Shown here piece after piece: positions 52,482 through 60,343 of a stretch of 64,000 bases of DNA; within the stretch, counting starts at the first letter, position 1, and the number at the start of each line of letters is the position of its first letter. The notes beneath the pieces are model-generated. The model was not told the origin of the DNA, searched no databases, and was given only the letters and a program-made list of their open reading frames with translations. Location: the NCBI GenBank assembly GCA_964474355.1, contig CAYYSY010000240.1, positions 1 through 64,000 on the forward strand. The letters run 5' to 3'. Source of the DNA: CAYYSY01 sp964474355 (GTDB taxonomy: Bacteria > Myxococcota_A > UBA9160 > UBA4427). Both the position numbers and the translations under genes were made by a program.

Positions 52482-52892
52482 TCAGCCCTCGGGCAGCGCC
52501 ACCCAGGCCCTCGCGCTCACCGTCCGGCTGCCGTCGTCGCGGTCGAGCCAGACGTCGCAGACGGCGATTCGCTCGCCGTCCTGATCGATGATCTCGCGCA
52601 CCACTCCCTCGGCCGTCACCCGATCGCCGTCGAAGACCGGCAGCGGAAACTCCGTGCGGATGCGGCGGACGCACTCGGGCCCCGCCCACGCGATCAGCAT
52701 GTTGATCACGTAACCGAGGTTCAGCGGGCTCTGGTTGAGGAGCCGCCCTTCGAGGCCCAGCTCGCGCGTCGCCTCACGATCCCAGTGGATCGGCGTCGGG
52801 TCGCGCAGGATCGCCGCCGTCGTCTTCATCCGCTCGGGTGTCACGTTCTCCATGACGAAGGGCGGGATCGCATCGCCGACTTCGACCTTCAT
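52482..52892 (-). CDS. MaoC-like hotdog dehydratase/hydratase, small subunit type
   Basis: 136 residues of the MaoC hotdog fold. ILRDPTPIHWDREATRELG carries the catalytic Asp and His of R-hydratases (D-x-x-P-I-H), followed by LLNQSPLNLGYVINML and FDGDRVTAEGVV. These proteins hydrate enoyl-CoA or dehydrate 3-hydroxyacyl-CoA. It is 13 bases after a second hotdog gene, and such pairs normally form heterodimers in which one subunit brings the catalytic residues; this one has them. Involvement in fatty-acid, sterol side-chain or polyketide-like oxidation is possible. Confidence 0.88.
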   Translation of the reverse strand: MKVEVGDAIPPFVMENVTPERMKTTAAILRDPTPIHWDREATRELGLEGRLLNQSPLNLGYVINMLIAWAGPECVRRIRTEFPLPVFDGDRVTAEGVVREIIDQDGERIAVCDVWLDRDDGSRTVSARAWVALPEG

Positions 52893-52905
52893 CGCGCGCC
52901 CGCCT

Positions 52906-53352
52906 TCATTCGCCCAGCCGCCAGTAGTGCCACTTGAACTCGACGTGCGCGGCGAGCCCGCCCGCCTCGTCCTTCACGTCGATCGCGTAGGTGAACGAAT
53001 CGACGGTCGGGCCGCCGCCCTCGCCGTCTCGGCGCTCATGGGCGGTGATGCCACCCTCGAGTCGATACGCGTGATCCTGTCGCAGCGGTCGATGGATCGT
53101 CCAGTCGTAGTGATCGATGCTCACAGGCGCGGCCCGGTTGGCCTCGGCCAGGGCGAAGAGCTCGCCGATCGTCACCCCGGCACCGGCGATGGGCATGTGA
53201 AAGAGGTGCACGGGGTGGACGAGATCGCCCGGCAGCGTCGTCACGCCCGTCGCGTCACTGAGCAGGAAGTCCTCCCAGCGCTCGATCCGGTACTCACCGC
53301 CCGGGAACCGCCGACCGACGAGGGCCGTCATCGCATCGAGATCGGGGATCAT
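52906..53352 (-). CDS. MaoC-N/FAS1-like hotdog partner subunit
   Basis: 148 residues from ATG 53352; no strong ribosome site is visible, so the start could differ. GDLVHPVHLFHMPIAGAGVT, HRPLRQDHAYRLEG and AAHVEFKWHYWRLGE suggest the N-terminal-type MaoC hotdog domain that lacks the D...H catalytic pair. It is upstream of and close to the catalytic hotdog subunit, so a two-subunit hydratase is the likely product. Family assignment is moderate because the sequence is divergent. Confidence 0.72.
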   Translation of the reverse strand: MIPDLDAMTALVGRRFPGGEYRIERWEDFLLSDATGVTTLPGDLVHPVHLFHMPIAGAGVTIGELFALAEANRAAPVSIDHYDWTIHRPLRQDHAYRLEGGITAHERRDGEGGGPTVDSFTYAIDVKDEAGGLAAHVEFKWHYWRLGE

Positions 53353-53535
53353 CGGGCGCCCCCGCGCGGCGAGCCGCCGCCACTCACGGCCATGGGCCCG
53401 TCTGCCACGCCCCTTCGTTGCATCGAAGCCGCCCCTCCTCGTCGATGGAGCATCGATCGTAACAGGATCCGACGAGCGCCAGAGTAGATGAAGAGGGGTG
53501 ACCCGATGGACCACCCCTTCGTCATTGCTGGCGTT

Positions 53536-53574
53536 GGGGATCACCTTCGGCGGTGAGCGTCGGCGGTGATCTCC
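53536..53574 (-). terminator. Long hairpin after the PhoX-like gene
   Basis: GGGGATCACC (53536-53545) pairs with GGTGATCTCC (53565-53574) with one mismatch on the minus transcript and a loop of 19 bases. It begins four bases beyond the stop of the minus-strand PhoX-like gene. It could instead act in the leader of the MaoC pair. Confidence 0.45.
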
Positions 53575-53578
53575 GATC

Positions 53579-55075
53579 TCACCACCACGACCAACCGCAG
53601 CTCGACTCCATCGCGACGTTGACCACGGCCTTCGCAGTCTGGCCCTCGATGCCGAGGTTGCGTGCAGCGCGACTCACGCAGGCGACGTAGCTCGGCTTGC
53701 TGCGGGCCCCGTCGCAGCTGCAGGCGTCGGCCACGTCGTGCTTGATCACCCAGAGAGCATCGTCGTTGCCCTGCCGGCTCGGGTGCTGGATGGCGACGTA
53801 CCAGGTGAAGGGGTCGCGCGGGTCGAGCTTGAAGCCGCTCGGCTCGGAGCCGTAGGCACCCAGGCTCGCGAAGAGCGACACGTGTTCGGCCACGCCGTCC
53901 TCGTCCACGTCCACAGCCTGCCAGATGTCACCGGGATTCTCGTCTTCGATGATGAAGATGTTGCCTCCGGCGTCGGCCGCGAGGTTGTCGGGATCGTCGA
54001 GGCCGTAGTCCGCATCGGACGCGCCAGCGCCGACCGGGGTGTTGCCGAGGCGGTCGGGCGTGACCTCACTGTTCACGAACTCGCGCACCATGGTGGTCGA
54101 GTCCGAGGTCAGCTCGATCGAGTACACGATGTTCGCGCAGGTGGCGGCGAAGTAGACGACCTCGTTGCCGCTGGCCAGCCGGCCGATGCTGAGGTCCTCG
54201 GGGCGGCAGTAGCCCGTGGCGCCGAGCTCGTCGGCCGCAGTGCGACCGCCGCGGGCGGTGAAGTCGAAGGGGTCGGCCGTCGTCAGCGCGACGTTCGCCG
54301 CATCCGTCATGGCGACCCACGCACCCGCGCCCACGGCGCCGTCGACGCCGCCGCCCGCCACGACCATCACGAAGGTCTGGCCGTGGCTCAGGTCGCTCGC
54401 CGCGGCGGGTACGAACTTGTAGATCGAGCCCGAGCCGTTCTCATCGACGAAGTACATGTTGCCAGCGGTGTCGAACTGGATGCCCTCGTGCGAGACCGAC
54501 GGGACGTTGCTCAGCCAGCGCCAGATGGCGTCGGCGGGGCTCGTGGCCGTGGTGGGGTTCGCCAGCTCGAAGAGCCGGCCGCCGCCGGTCCACTCCTCGG
54601 CGGTGAGCAGGGTGCCCGTCGGCGTCACGACCGCGGGGTCGAGTCCTCCGTAGTTGTCGTTCTGGTGATCCCAGCCGTCCGTCGGATCGGTGTCGAAGGC
54701 GGAGCCGGGGATGCCTTCGAGCAGGATCACGGCCTCGCCCGTGTCGCGGTTCAGGCGCGTCACGCCGGCGCCGTTACCCACCTCGTGGGGGATGAAGACG
54801 AGCTCGGCGTCATCGCCCCCGAAGTCGATCATGTCCCAGTTGCCGAACGTCGCCGGGTAGACCTCGCCCCGCGCCGCGAAGTCGGCTGCGAGGCTCGAGC
54901 GACTGGCGACGAACTCCTGGCTGTAGTTCGGCGGCACCGCGAAGGGTGCCGTCTGGAACGACGCGGTGTCGGAGTTGGTGTTGGGCGTGGTCAGGGGCTC
55001 GAAGTAGCACCCCACCTGGGTGCCGATGGCCAGCAGGGCCGTACTCACGGCCGCATTCAGGACACGCGTCTTCAT
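53579..55075 (-). CDS. PhoX/DUF839-like secreted lipoprotein
   Basis: 498 residues from ATG 55075 (GAAGAAGG 11 bases upstream); ATG at 55102 is possible. N-terminal lipobox-like sequence LLAIGTQVGC. The body is a propeller of the PhoX/DUF839 type with FGNWDMIDFGGDDAELVFIP, GVTRLNRDTGEAVILLEG, TAEEWTGGGRLFE, GIQFDTAGNMYFVDE, YCRPEDLSIG and DDPDNLAADAGGNIFIIEDE. PhoX phosphatases use iron and calcium; whether all ligands are kept cannot be judged by eye. The C-terminus has four Cys (CSCDG, CVSRA, SSCGW) and ends in Trp-rich sequence. Phosphatase activity is not assured. Confidence 0.8.
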   Translation of the reverse strand: MKTRVLNAAVSTALLAIGTQVGCYFEPLTTPNTNSDTASFQTAPFAVPPNYSQEFVASRSSLAADFAARGEVYPATFGNWDMIDFGGDDAELVFIPHEVGNGAGVTRLNRDTGEAVILLEGIPGSAFDTDPTDGWDHQNDNYGGLDPAVVTPTGTLLTAEEWTGGGRLFELANPTTATSPADAIWRWLSNVPSVSHEGIQFDTAGNMYFVDENGSGSIYKFVPAAASDLSHGQTFVMVVAGGGVDGAVGAGAWVAMTDAANVALTTADPFDFTARGGRTAADELGATGYCRPEDLSIGRLASGNEVVYFAATCANIVYSIELTSDSTTMVREFVNSEVTPDRLGNTPVGAGASDADYGLDDPDNLAADAGGNIFIIEDENPGDIWQAVDVDEDGVAEHVSLFASLGAYGSEPSGFKLDPRDPFTWYVAIQHPSRQGNDDALWVIKHDVADACSCDGARSKPSYVACVSRAARNLGIEGQTAKAVVNVAMESSCGWSWW

Positions 55076-55159
55076 CGAATCGAAACCTTCTTCACTCATC
55101 ATGGTTCGCGTGCGGTCGAAACGAGAAGCTCACGTCTTCGAGAGCCACCGGCCCCACGG

Positions 55160-56416
55160 CTAGTCCACCGTGCCCTGGTTCACCTGAGCGCGCGCGACCG
55201 ACGCGCGCACCACCGGAATCTCGTCGTCTTCGAGCGCGGGCATCCGCTTCTTTCTCTCGAGCGCTGCCTCCACGTAGGGCGCGAGCTCTTCGGCCTTGCT
55301 CGCCTCGCGCGCATCCCGGTCTGCAGCGAACTCGGGCAGCACCTCCTTCGAGAAGAGCTCGAGCGCATCGCAGATGTGCTCGTGGCGGTTGTTGCCGGCC
55401 TGCTGCATCAGGATCACCTGATCGACGCCCGAGGCCTGCATCGCGCGCAGGTGCGCCGCGAAGTCGTCCGGTGTTCCGATCCCCGGCGCGTGGCCGAACT
55501 GCGAGGGATCATCGGTCTTCGCCAGCTCGATGAGCTTCTCGGTCTTGCCCTCGCGCTCGGCCCGGAATCGCTTCCAGAGCTGTGACCGGCCCGGCACGCT
55601 GTCGCGCGCGACCAGCGACTGCAGCGCATAGCCGAAGAACTCGAAGCCCTCCTGCCCGCGGCGGATCGCCTCGACCCGGTCCTCGTGGATCGAGAACGAC
55701 GACACCAGCGCGATGTTCGCGTTGACCGAGTGACCGATGGGAACGCACTGATCGCTCTTGATGATGTCGTAGTAGATGCGGCTCCAGGCCCGCGCCTCTT
55801 CGGGATCGACGAACGAGAACGCCAGCGCGCCGAGACCCAGACTCGCCGCGACCTTGATCGTGTCGCGATTCGTGCACGCCATCCACATGGGGGGATGCGG
55901 CTTCTGCAGAGGCTTCGGGAGCACGTTGCGGCACGGCATCGAGAACGACTCACCCGCGTAGCCGGGATACGGGTCCATCACCATCATGTTCGCGATCTGC
56001 TCCGCCGCCTCGAGCGACATGGCGCGCTTGGTCTTCGCGGGAATGTCGAAGCCGTGCAGCTCGAGGCGCGTGGCGCCCTCGCCGATGCCGAAGTCGACGC
56101 GCCCGTCGGAGAGCAGATCGAGCGTCGCGATGCACTCGGCCGTCCGCGCCGGGTGGTTGTAGTTCGCGATCACCTGCCGGATGCCGTGCCCGAGCCGGAT
56201 CCGCTCGGTACGCGACGCCGCAGCGGCCAGAAACACCTCGGGCGCCGAGGAGTGCGAGTACTCCTCGAGGAAGTGATGCTCGACCTCCCACGCGTAGTCG
56301 ATGCCGAGCTCGTCGGCGAGCACGACCTGATCGAGCGCCTCGCCGAAGAGTCGATGCTCGGCTCCGTCGGGCCAGGGGCGGGGGAGCTGCATCTCGTAGA
56401 ACACGCCGAATCGCAT
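55160..56416 (-). CDS. LLM-class flavin-dependent monooxygenase
   Basis: 418 residues of the bacterial luciferase-like family. MRFGVFYEMQLPRPW, DYAWEVEHHFLEEYSHSS, RIRLGHGIRQVIANYNHPAR, TLDLLSDGRVDFGIGEG and MDPYPGYAGE are typical of the FMN-dependent alkanal-type branch, which is longer than the F420-type enzyme at 43177-44037. Near the C-terminus is GVDQVILMQQAGNN. GAGGAG precedes the ATG. No signal peptide. It likely oxygenates a hydrophobic or aromatic substrate and may serve the catabolic operon upstream on the same strand, but is 170 bases from the next gene. Confidence 0.9.
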   Translation of the reverse strand: MRFGVFYEMQLPRPWPDGAEHRLFGEALDQVVLADELGIDYAWEVEHHFLEEYSHSSAPEVFLAAAASRTERIRLGHGIRQVIANYNHPARTAECIATLDLLSDGRVDFGIGEGATRLELHGFDIPAKTKRAMSLEAAEQIANMMVMDPYPGYAGESFSMPCRNVLPKPLQKPHPPMWMACTNRDTIKVAASLGLGALAFSFVDPEEARAWSRIYYDIIKSDQCVPIGHSVNANIALVSSFSIHEDRVEAIRRGQEGFEFFGYALQSLVARDSVPGRSQLWKRFRAEREGKTEKLIELAKTDDPSQFGHAPGIGTPDDFAAHLRAMQASGVDQVILMQQAGNNRHEHICDALELFSKEVLPEFAADRDAREASKAEELAPYVEAALERKKRMPALEDDEIPVVRASVARAQVNQGTVD

Positions 56417-56586
56417 GTGATCTCCTCAGTGGGGCACCAGCGCGGGGCCCGGACGCGTCGAGGCCTTCGAGCCCGTCGCGTGCTGACATGACATCCATAC
56501 ACGGGCCCGAAGCCCGAACGCAACTCGAACTTCCCGATCTCATCTGGAGGCGTCGCGACGAGAAGCGAGCCATCTCGGACTCCCCG

Positions 56587-57681
56587 CTATCGACGTCGCC
56601 TGCGCTTCGCCAGCACCTCGCGGCGGAAGCGCTGCACCACCGGCATCCGATCGATCCAGGGCGACGCGTCGCAGCGGGCGGGGTCGAGGGGGCTGGGCTT
56701 CCCTGCGAAGCCCGGCGGGATCTGAGTAACCCACTCGGGCGGGTCCTCGCTGTCGTCGAGGAAGTGGTACTCGTACGCCGGGACGCACAGGTCCTCGTCA
56801 TGGATGACGTCGATGGCGCGCACGCCGTAGCTCGTGATCAGATTCGAGGTGACCTGGGGTGGAATGATCCAGACCTGCTTCGGTCCGGCCATGAACAGAT
56901 ACTGCACCTGTCGGTTCGTGGATACGATCCGGTAGCGGTCGACCACTCCACCATAGAGCCGGCTCTTCGACGTGCTCACCTCGAGGATGCCGCCGCCGAA
57001 GTCGGGCTCGAAGCCCCTCGTGAAGACGAGGGAGCCGGGATCGTTCGCGCGCGTGAAGCGTGCGATCGAGCGCCCCCGGTTCACCAGGTTGCGAGCATCC
57101 GAACGGGCCTTCTCCCGGGGTCCCGAGAAGTCGGCGAATGCGGCGATCCGGTCGTCGCCTCCGCGTCGCAGGATCCGCTCCACGGCCTGGTGATCCGTCG
57201 GGATCGAGCGTGCGTTTCGCAGAAGCGTCTCGAGCGCGGTCTGGATCTCGAGGGGCAGGTCGGTCGTCTCTTCGGCCGAGTAGCAGAACTCCTCTCCGTG
57301 CTCCGTCACCCAGCGGATCTCGCCCTTGCCGATCCAGTTCTCGGCCTCGGACCGCACGAAGTGCGAGGCCGACCTCCAGACCAGCGACACGTCCTTGTAG
57401 AAGATGCGCGGGTAGAGCGAGCGCCGGCGGCCCAGCCGCACGTAGGCGACGAAGAATCGGATGTCCGGGTTCTGGCGAGCGTCGGTGAGGTAGTAGCGCG
57501 TGTCGGAGAGGTCGATGGCGTAGCGCGGGGTGTAGCGCGCGAGCGCTCGCTCCGGGTCGCTCCGGGCAGAGCCCGCCGGACGCAGCTGGAAGCCGGCTTC
57601 CAGCAGGTCCCGGAACTCGCGCCTGATCCGACCGGGTGTCCGTTCGTCCGGCCGAGAGGAGGGAATGACGTCCGGCAGCAT
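56587..57681 (-). CDS. Uncharacterised 364-residue protein
   Basis: Not recognised. CGGAGAG before ATG 57681 and good codon use support a real gene. No signal peptide or membrane helix. The protein is rich in Arg and aromatic residues and has YAIDLSDTRYYLTDARQNPD, RIFYKDVSLVWRSASHFVRS, EEFCYSAEETTDLPLEIQ and VDVIHDEDLCVPAYEYH-like sequence (RAIDVIHDEDLCVPAYEYHF), then a very basic end RRRRR. It lies between the LLM gene and the catabolic operon, 85 bases after the operon's last gene on the same strand. Confidence 0.65.
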   Translation of the reverse strand: MLPDVIPSSRPDERTPGRIRREFRDLLEAGFQLRPAGSARSDPERALARYTPRYAIDLSDTRYYLTDARQNPDIRFFVAYVRLGRRRSLYPRIFYKDVSLVWRSASHFVRSEAENWIGKGEIRWVTEHGEEFCYSAEETTDLPLEIQTALETLLRNARSIPTDHQAVERILRRGGDDRIAAFADFSGPREKARSDARNLVNRGRSIARFTRANDPGSLVFTRGFEPDFGGGILEVSTSKSRLYGGVVDRYRIVSTNRQVQYLFMAGPKQVWIIPPQVTSNLITSYGVRAIDVIHDEDLCVPAYEYHFLDDSEDPPEWVTQIPPGFAGKPSPLDPARCDASPWIDRMPVVQRFRREVLAKRRRRR

Positions 57682-57766
57682 GAGCTCTCCGTTCAGGTCT
57701 CGACGGTGATGCGCTCCCAGCCCTTCGAGGACCGGCGAGCTCAGGATACCGGGTCGATCTCGGGAA

Positions 57767-58573
57767 TCATCCGAGACTCCGCCAGACCGATCGGGGCGTC
57801 GTCACGAAGCACCGCTCACGCTCCGAGCTCGAGAGCCGCGAGAAGCTGCGCTCGGCGAGCTCGACGAGCTCGACGTACGAGCGGTCGTGCGTCTGGCTGA
57901 AGTCGGAGCCCCACATCACCCGCTCTGCCCCGAAGTGCCCGACCAACGCGGTCACGAACGCCTCGGCATCGGTGCCGGCCGACTCGAGCACGACCGAAGA
58001 CACCTTGCAGAGCAGGTTCGGCTCGCTCGCGAGCTCGAAGAGCGGGGCGGGGTCCGAAGCGTCGGGAAAGGCGCAGTGGTCGAGAGACACGCGCACGTCC
58101 GGGAAGCGCCGCAGCACGCTCCGCAGCTCCTCCAGCTGGCTCGCGAAGATCGTGGCGATTACGTGGGCTCCCAGGCTCGCGGCCTCCTCCCACAGCGGGA
58201 ACGTGCTCGGGTCCGTGAGCCAGGAAGACCCGTCGCCGGCCAACGCGAAGAGCCGCACGCCGTGCATGCCCCGGTCCGAGATCCAGTAGCGGAGCGTCTC
58301 CACGGCGTCGTCCGCGACGGCGTCGATACAGCACGCGCTGGCGAACCGCCCCGGATGCGCCACCCCTGCATCGGCCGCGTAGTCGTTGTCGTACGTATAG
58401 GCGCCGACCGCCTGCACGAGCACCGCCTGGGCGACGCCGGCCTCGTCCATGCAGGCGGCCAGCTCCTCGGCGGTATGGGGCGCTTCGAGATACCACTCTC
58501 CCGAGAGCTTCCGGGGATTCAGCGGGTACCGCTGCTTGTCGGCGCCAACGACGTGGGTATGGGTATCGATCAC
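57767..58573 (-). CDS. Amidohydrolase family 2 protein (operon copy C)
   Basis: 268 residues starting GTG 58573, which overlaps the upstream cupin stop by four bases (GTGA). VIDTHTHVVG carries the metal-binding HxH of the amidohydrolase-2/ACMSD-like family; SLDHCAFPDAS and WGSDFSQTHD hold the later His and Asp. Members hydrolyse lactones or decarboxylate ring acids. It is the last gene of the eight-gene operon. Short for the family, but all metal ligands appear present. Confidence 0.85.
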   Translation of the reverse strand: MIDTHTHVVGADKQRYPLNPRKLSGEWYLEAPHTAEELAACMDEAGVAQAVLVQAVGAYTYDNDYAADAGVAHPGRFASACCIDAVADDAVETLRYWISDRGMHGVRLFALAGDGSSWLTDPSTFPLWEEAASLGAHVIATIFASQLEELRSVLRRFPDVRVSLDHCAFPDASDPAPLFELASEPNLLCKVSSVVLESAGTDAEAFVTALVGHFGAERVMWGSDFSQTHDRSYVELVELAERSFSRLSSSERERCFVTTPRSVWRSLG

Positions 58574-58965
58574 TCGACCGACATGGCGGCTTCGCCCCTG
58601 CGAATGGTGAGGAACTCCATCCCGTCCGGGCCACAGGTGAACCCGTAGCGGTAGCCGGCGTGGATCACGATCGAATCGTCGCCGCCGAGCGAGGCCACGC
58701 CGTCGTCGAACTCGCAGCCGCCCTTCAAGACGATCATCAGCTCGTCGTGGTCGTGGTGATGGGGCGGAACCCGGAAGCCCGCAGGCAGCAGCGAGCGGTT
58801 CATGAAGAAGCCCCCCTCCCCTCGCGCGAGCTTCTTGCGCCGGGCCCCGCTCTTCTTCGCCTGCGCGACCAGCTCCTTCGGCGGCTCCGTCCCGGGTCTG
58901 GCAGTCCGCAGGACGTCGTCCCAGTCGATCTGTTGGTAGATGAGTACGGTCGGCTCCTCGGCCAT
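58570..58965 (-). CDS. Cupin-domain protein (operon copy 2)
   Basis: 131 residues from ATG 58965, preceded by GGAGGAGAG and sharing one base with the upstream stop. The cupin metal site is PPHHHDHDELMIVLKGG in motif 1, with VIHAGYRYGFTCGP as motif 2 (the usual second His is present only as IHAG). The central region matches ChrR-type or dioxygenase-type cupins. Its place inside a catabolic operon favours a small ring-modifying enzyme or metabolite sensor. Confidence 0.83.
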   Translation of the reverse strand: MAEEPTVLIYQQIDWDDVLRTARPGTEPPKELVAQAKKSGARRKKLARGEGGFFMNRSLLPAGFRVPPHHHDHDELMIVLKGGCEFDDGVASLGGDDSIVIHAGYRYGFTCGPDGMEFLTIRRGEAAMSVE

Positions 58966-59477
58966 CACCTCTCTCCTCCGGCGAGCGCAACCTCGGCCGC
59001 TCGTGCGAGCTTCTCCACCTCGACGAGAGATGCGGCGACCTGGCCGGAATCGAGCTTCGAGGCCAGCGCTCGCCCTCCCGCGTGCTCGAGCATCGGCACG
59101 AGCCGATCGCGAATCTGCGCGAGTGCCCAGGGCAACATGGGCCCGTGCGCGACACGGTCGAAGTCGATGATCGTCTGGCTCTCGCCGGCCTTGTCGATGT
59201 AGTGGTAGTGCGGCTCCTGCTCGAACAGGTCGAAGCGCAGATACTCGTGGTCGTCCTCGATGCCGACGACGTGCAACGACACACCGTTGTCCTGCACGGC
59301 GGCACCGTCGAGGGCCTGTTGGATCTCGTCCATCTGCTCGCCCTCGTAGTTGGCTTCGAGCCCTGCCTCGTCGAGCAGGCGGTACTCGACGCCGATGCGG
59401 ATCGCGCCCGCGTCCACCCAGGTGGTATGCGCGGGGTCCGGCGGGATGGGCGGAACGGTGTAGACGGTGCCTGTCAC
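58965..59477 (-). CDS. Uncharacterised operon protein
   Basis: 170 residues, starting at GTG 59477 in a GTGA overlap with the preceding amidohydrolase gene and preceded by AGGAGGAG. Not a family I can name. It has RIGVEYRLLDEAGLEANYEGEQ, HVVGIEDDHEYLRFDLFEQE followed by PHYHYID, and GPMLPWALAQIRDRLVPML. No signal peptide. The His cluster HYHYID may bind metal. Always read with the operon: its position between two hydrolase genes and a cupin suggests a pathway-specific subunit. Confidence 0.75.
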   Translation of the reverse strand: MTGTVYTVPPIPPDPAHTTWVDAGAIRIGVEYRLLDEAGLEANYEGEQMDEIQQALDGAAVQDNGVSLHVVGIEDDHEYLRFDLFEQEPHYHYIDKAGESQTIIDFDRVAHGPMLPWALAQIRDRLVPMLEHAGGRALASKLDSGQVAASLVEVEKLARAAEVALAGGER

Positions 59478-60343
59478 CTGGGCTCCTCCTGTTCGAGCCG
59501 CCCGAAGACGCGGTGGGCGGTGCCCGAAAGCAACGACTCGCGAGCGGGTTCCGAAAGCTCGACCTCGGCGAGCCTCGCGAGCGCGTGACGGTGTCCGACG
59601 ACCGGAAAGCTCGTCCCGAGCATCACCTTGCCGCGACCCGCACCGCCGATGAAGCGGATCAGCTCGGCGGACCAGTGGTGCGGCGGGAAGGCGGCCGTTC
59701 CGAGAAAGACGTTCGCGTGCTTGCCCGCCATCGCCAGGGCTTCTTCGACCCACGGCCAGCCGGTATGAGACAGCACGAAGTCGACGCTCTCGAAATAGAG
59801 GGCGGGCGCATCGATGCCGATCGGGCGACCGCACGCGCTGGGCTCGCGTCCGCCGGAGGCCCCAGCCTGCATCACCACGGGCACGTCGTGCTCGGCGGCG
59901 AGCGCGTAGTATGGGTAGTAGTCCCGGTGGTCGAAGCCGCGGTTCCAGCTGTGCGTGTGGATCTGCAGACCGACGAAGCTCGCGTGGGACAACGCCTCGG
60001 CCGCGCGGCGAAGGCCGCGGGCTCCCATCGTCGGGTCGATGGTGAAGAGCCCGGCGAAGCGACGGGGGTGCTTGCCGGCCCACTCGACCACGTCCTCGAA
60101 TCGGGTCGTGAAGAGCGCGTAGTCGGTGGGCTCCGCCGTGTCGGGTACGTCTGCGGAGGGCAAGAGCAGCGCCTGGACGCCGATCTCGTCCATCCGGGCG
60201 ACCATGGTCTCGACGTCGGCGAACGAGTCGTCGTCACGGCGACGGATCTTCAGCGGGATCCCCTGCGCCGCGATCGCCGCGTCCCAGCGTTCGAGCCGAT
60301 CCGGCGTGAAGGCGTTGCACCAGTAGTCGATCCAGCCGCTCAT
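59474..60343 (-). CDS. Amidohydrolase-like protein lacking the N-terminal HxH (operon copy B)
   Basis: 289 residues, ATG 60343 overlapping the ligase stop (ATGA). It is a TIM-barrel protein of the amidohydrolase-2 type by its later landmarks: GLQIHTHSWN, PVVMQAGASGG, FVLSHTGWPWVEEALAMA and MLGTSFP, where the usual GSDxP Asp is replaced by Thr. At the N-terminus, WIDYWCNAF stands where IDxHxH is expected, so both His ligands are missing. The active site must therefore differ from copies A and C. Its substrate is unknown. Confidence 0.82.
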   Translation of the reverse strand: MSGWIDYWCNAFTPDRLERWDAAIAAQGIPLKIRRRDDDSFADVETMVARMDEIGVQALLLPSADVPDTAEPTDYALFTTRFEDVVEWAGKHPRRFAGLFTIDPTMGARGLRRAAEALSHASFVGLQIHTHSWNRGFDHRDYYPYYALAAEHDVPVVMQAGASGGREPSACGRPIGIDAPALYFESVDFVLSHTGWPWVEEALAMAGKHANVFLGTAAFPPHHWSAELIRFIGGAGRGKVMLGTSFPVVGHRHALARLAEVELSEPARESLLSGTAHRVFGRLEQEEPR

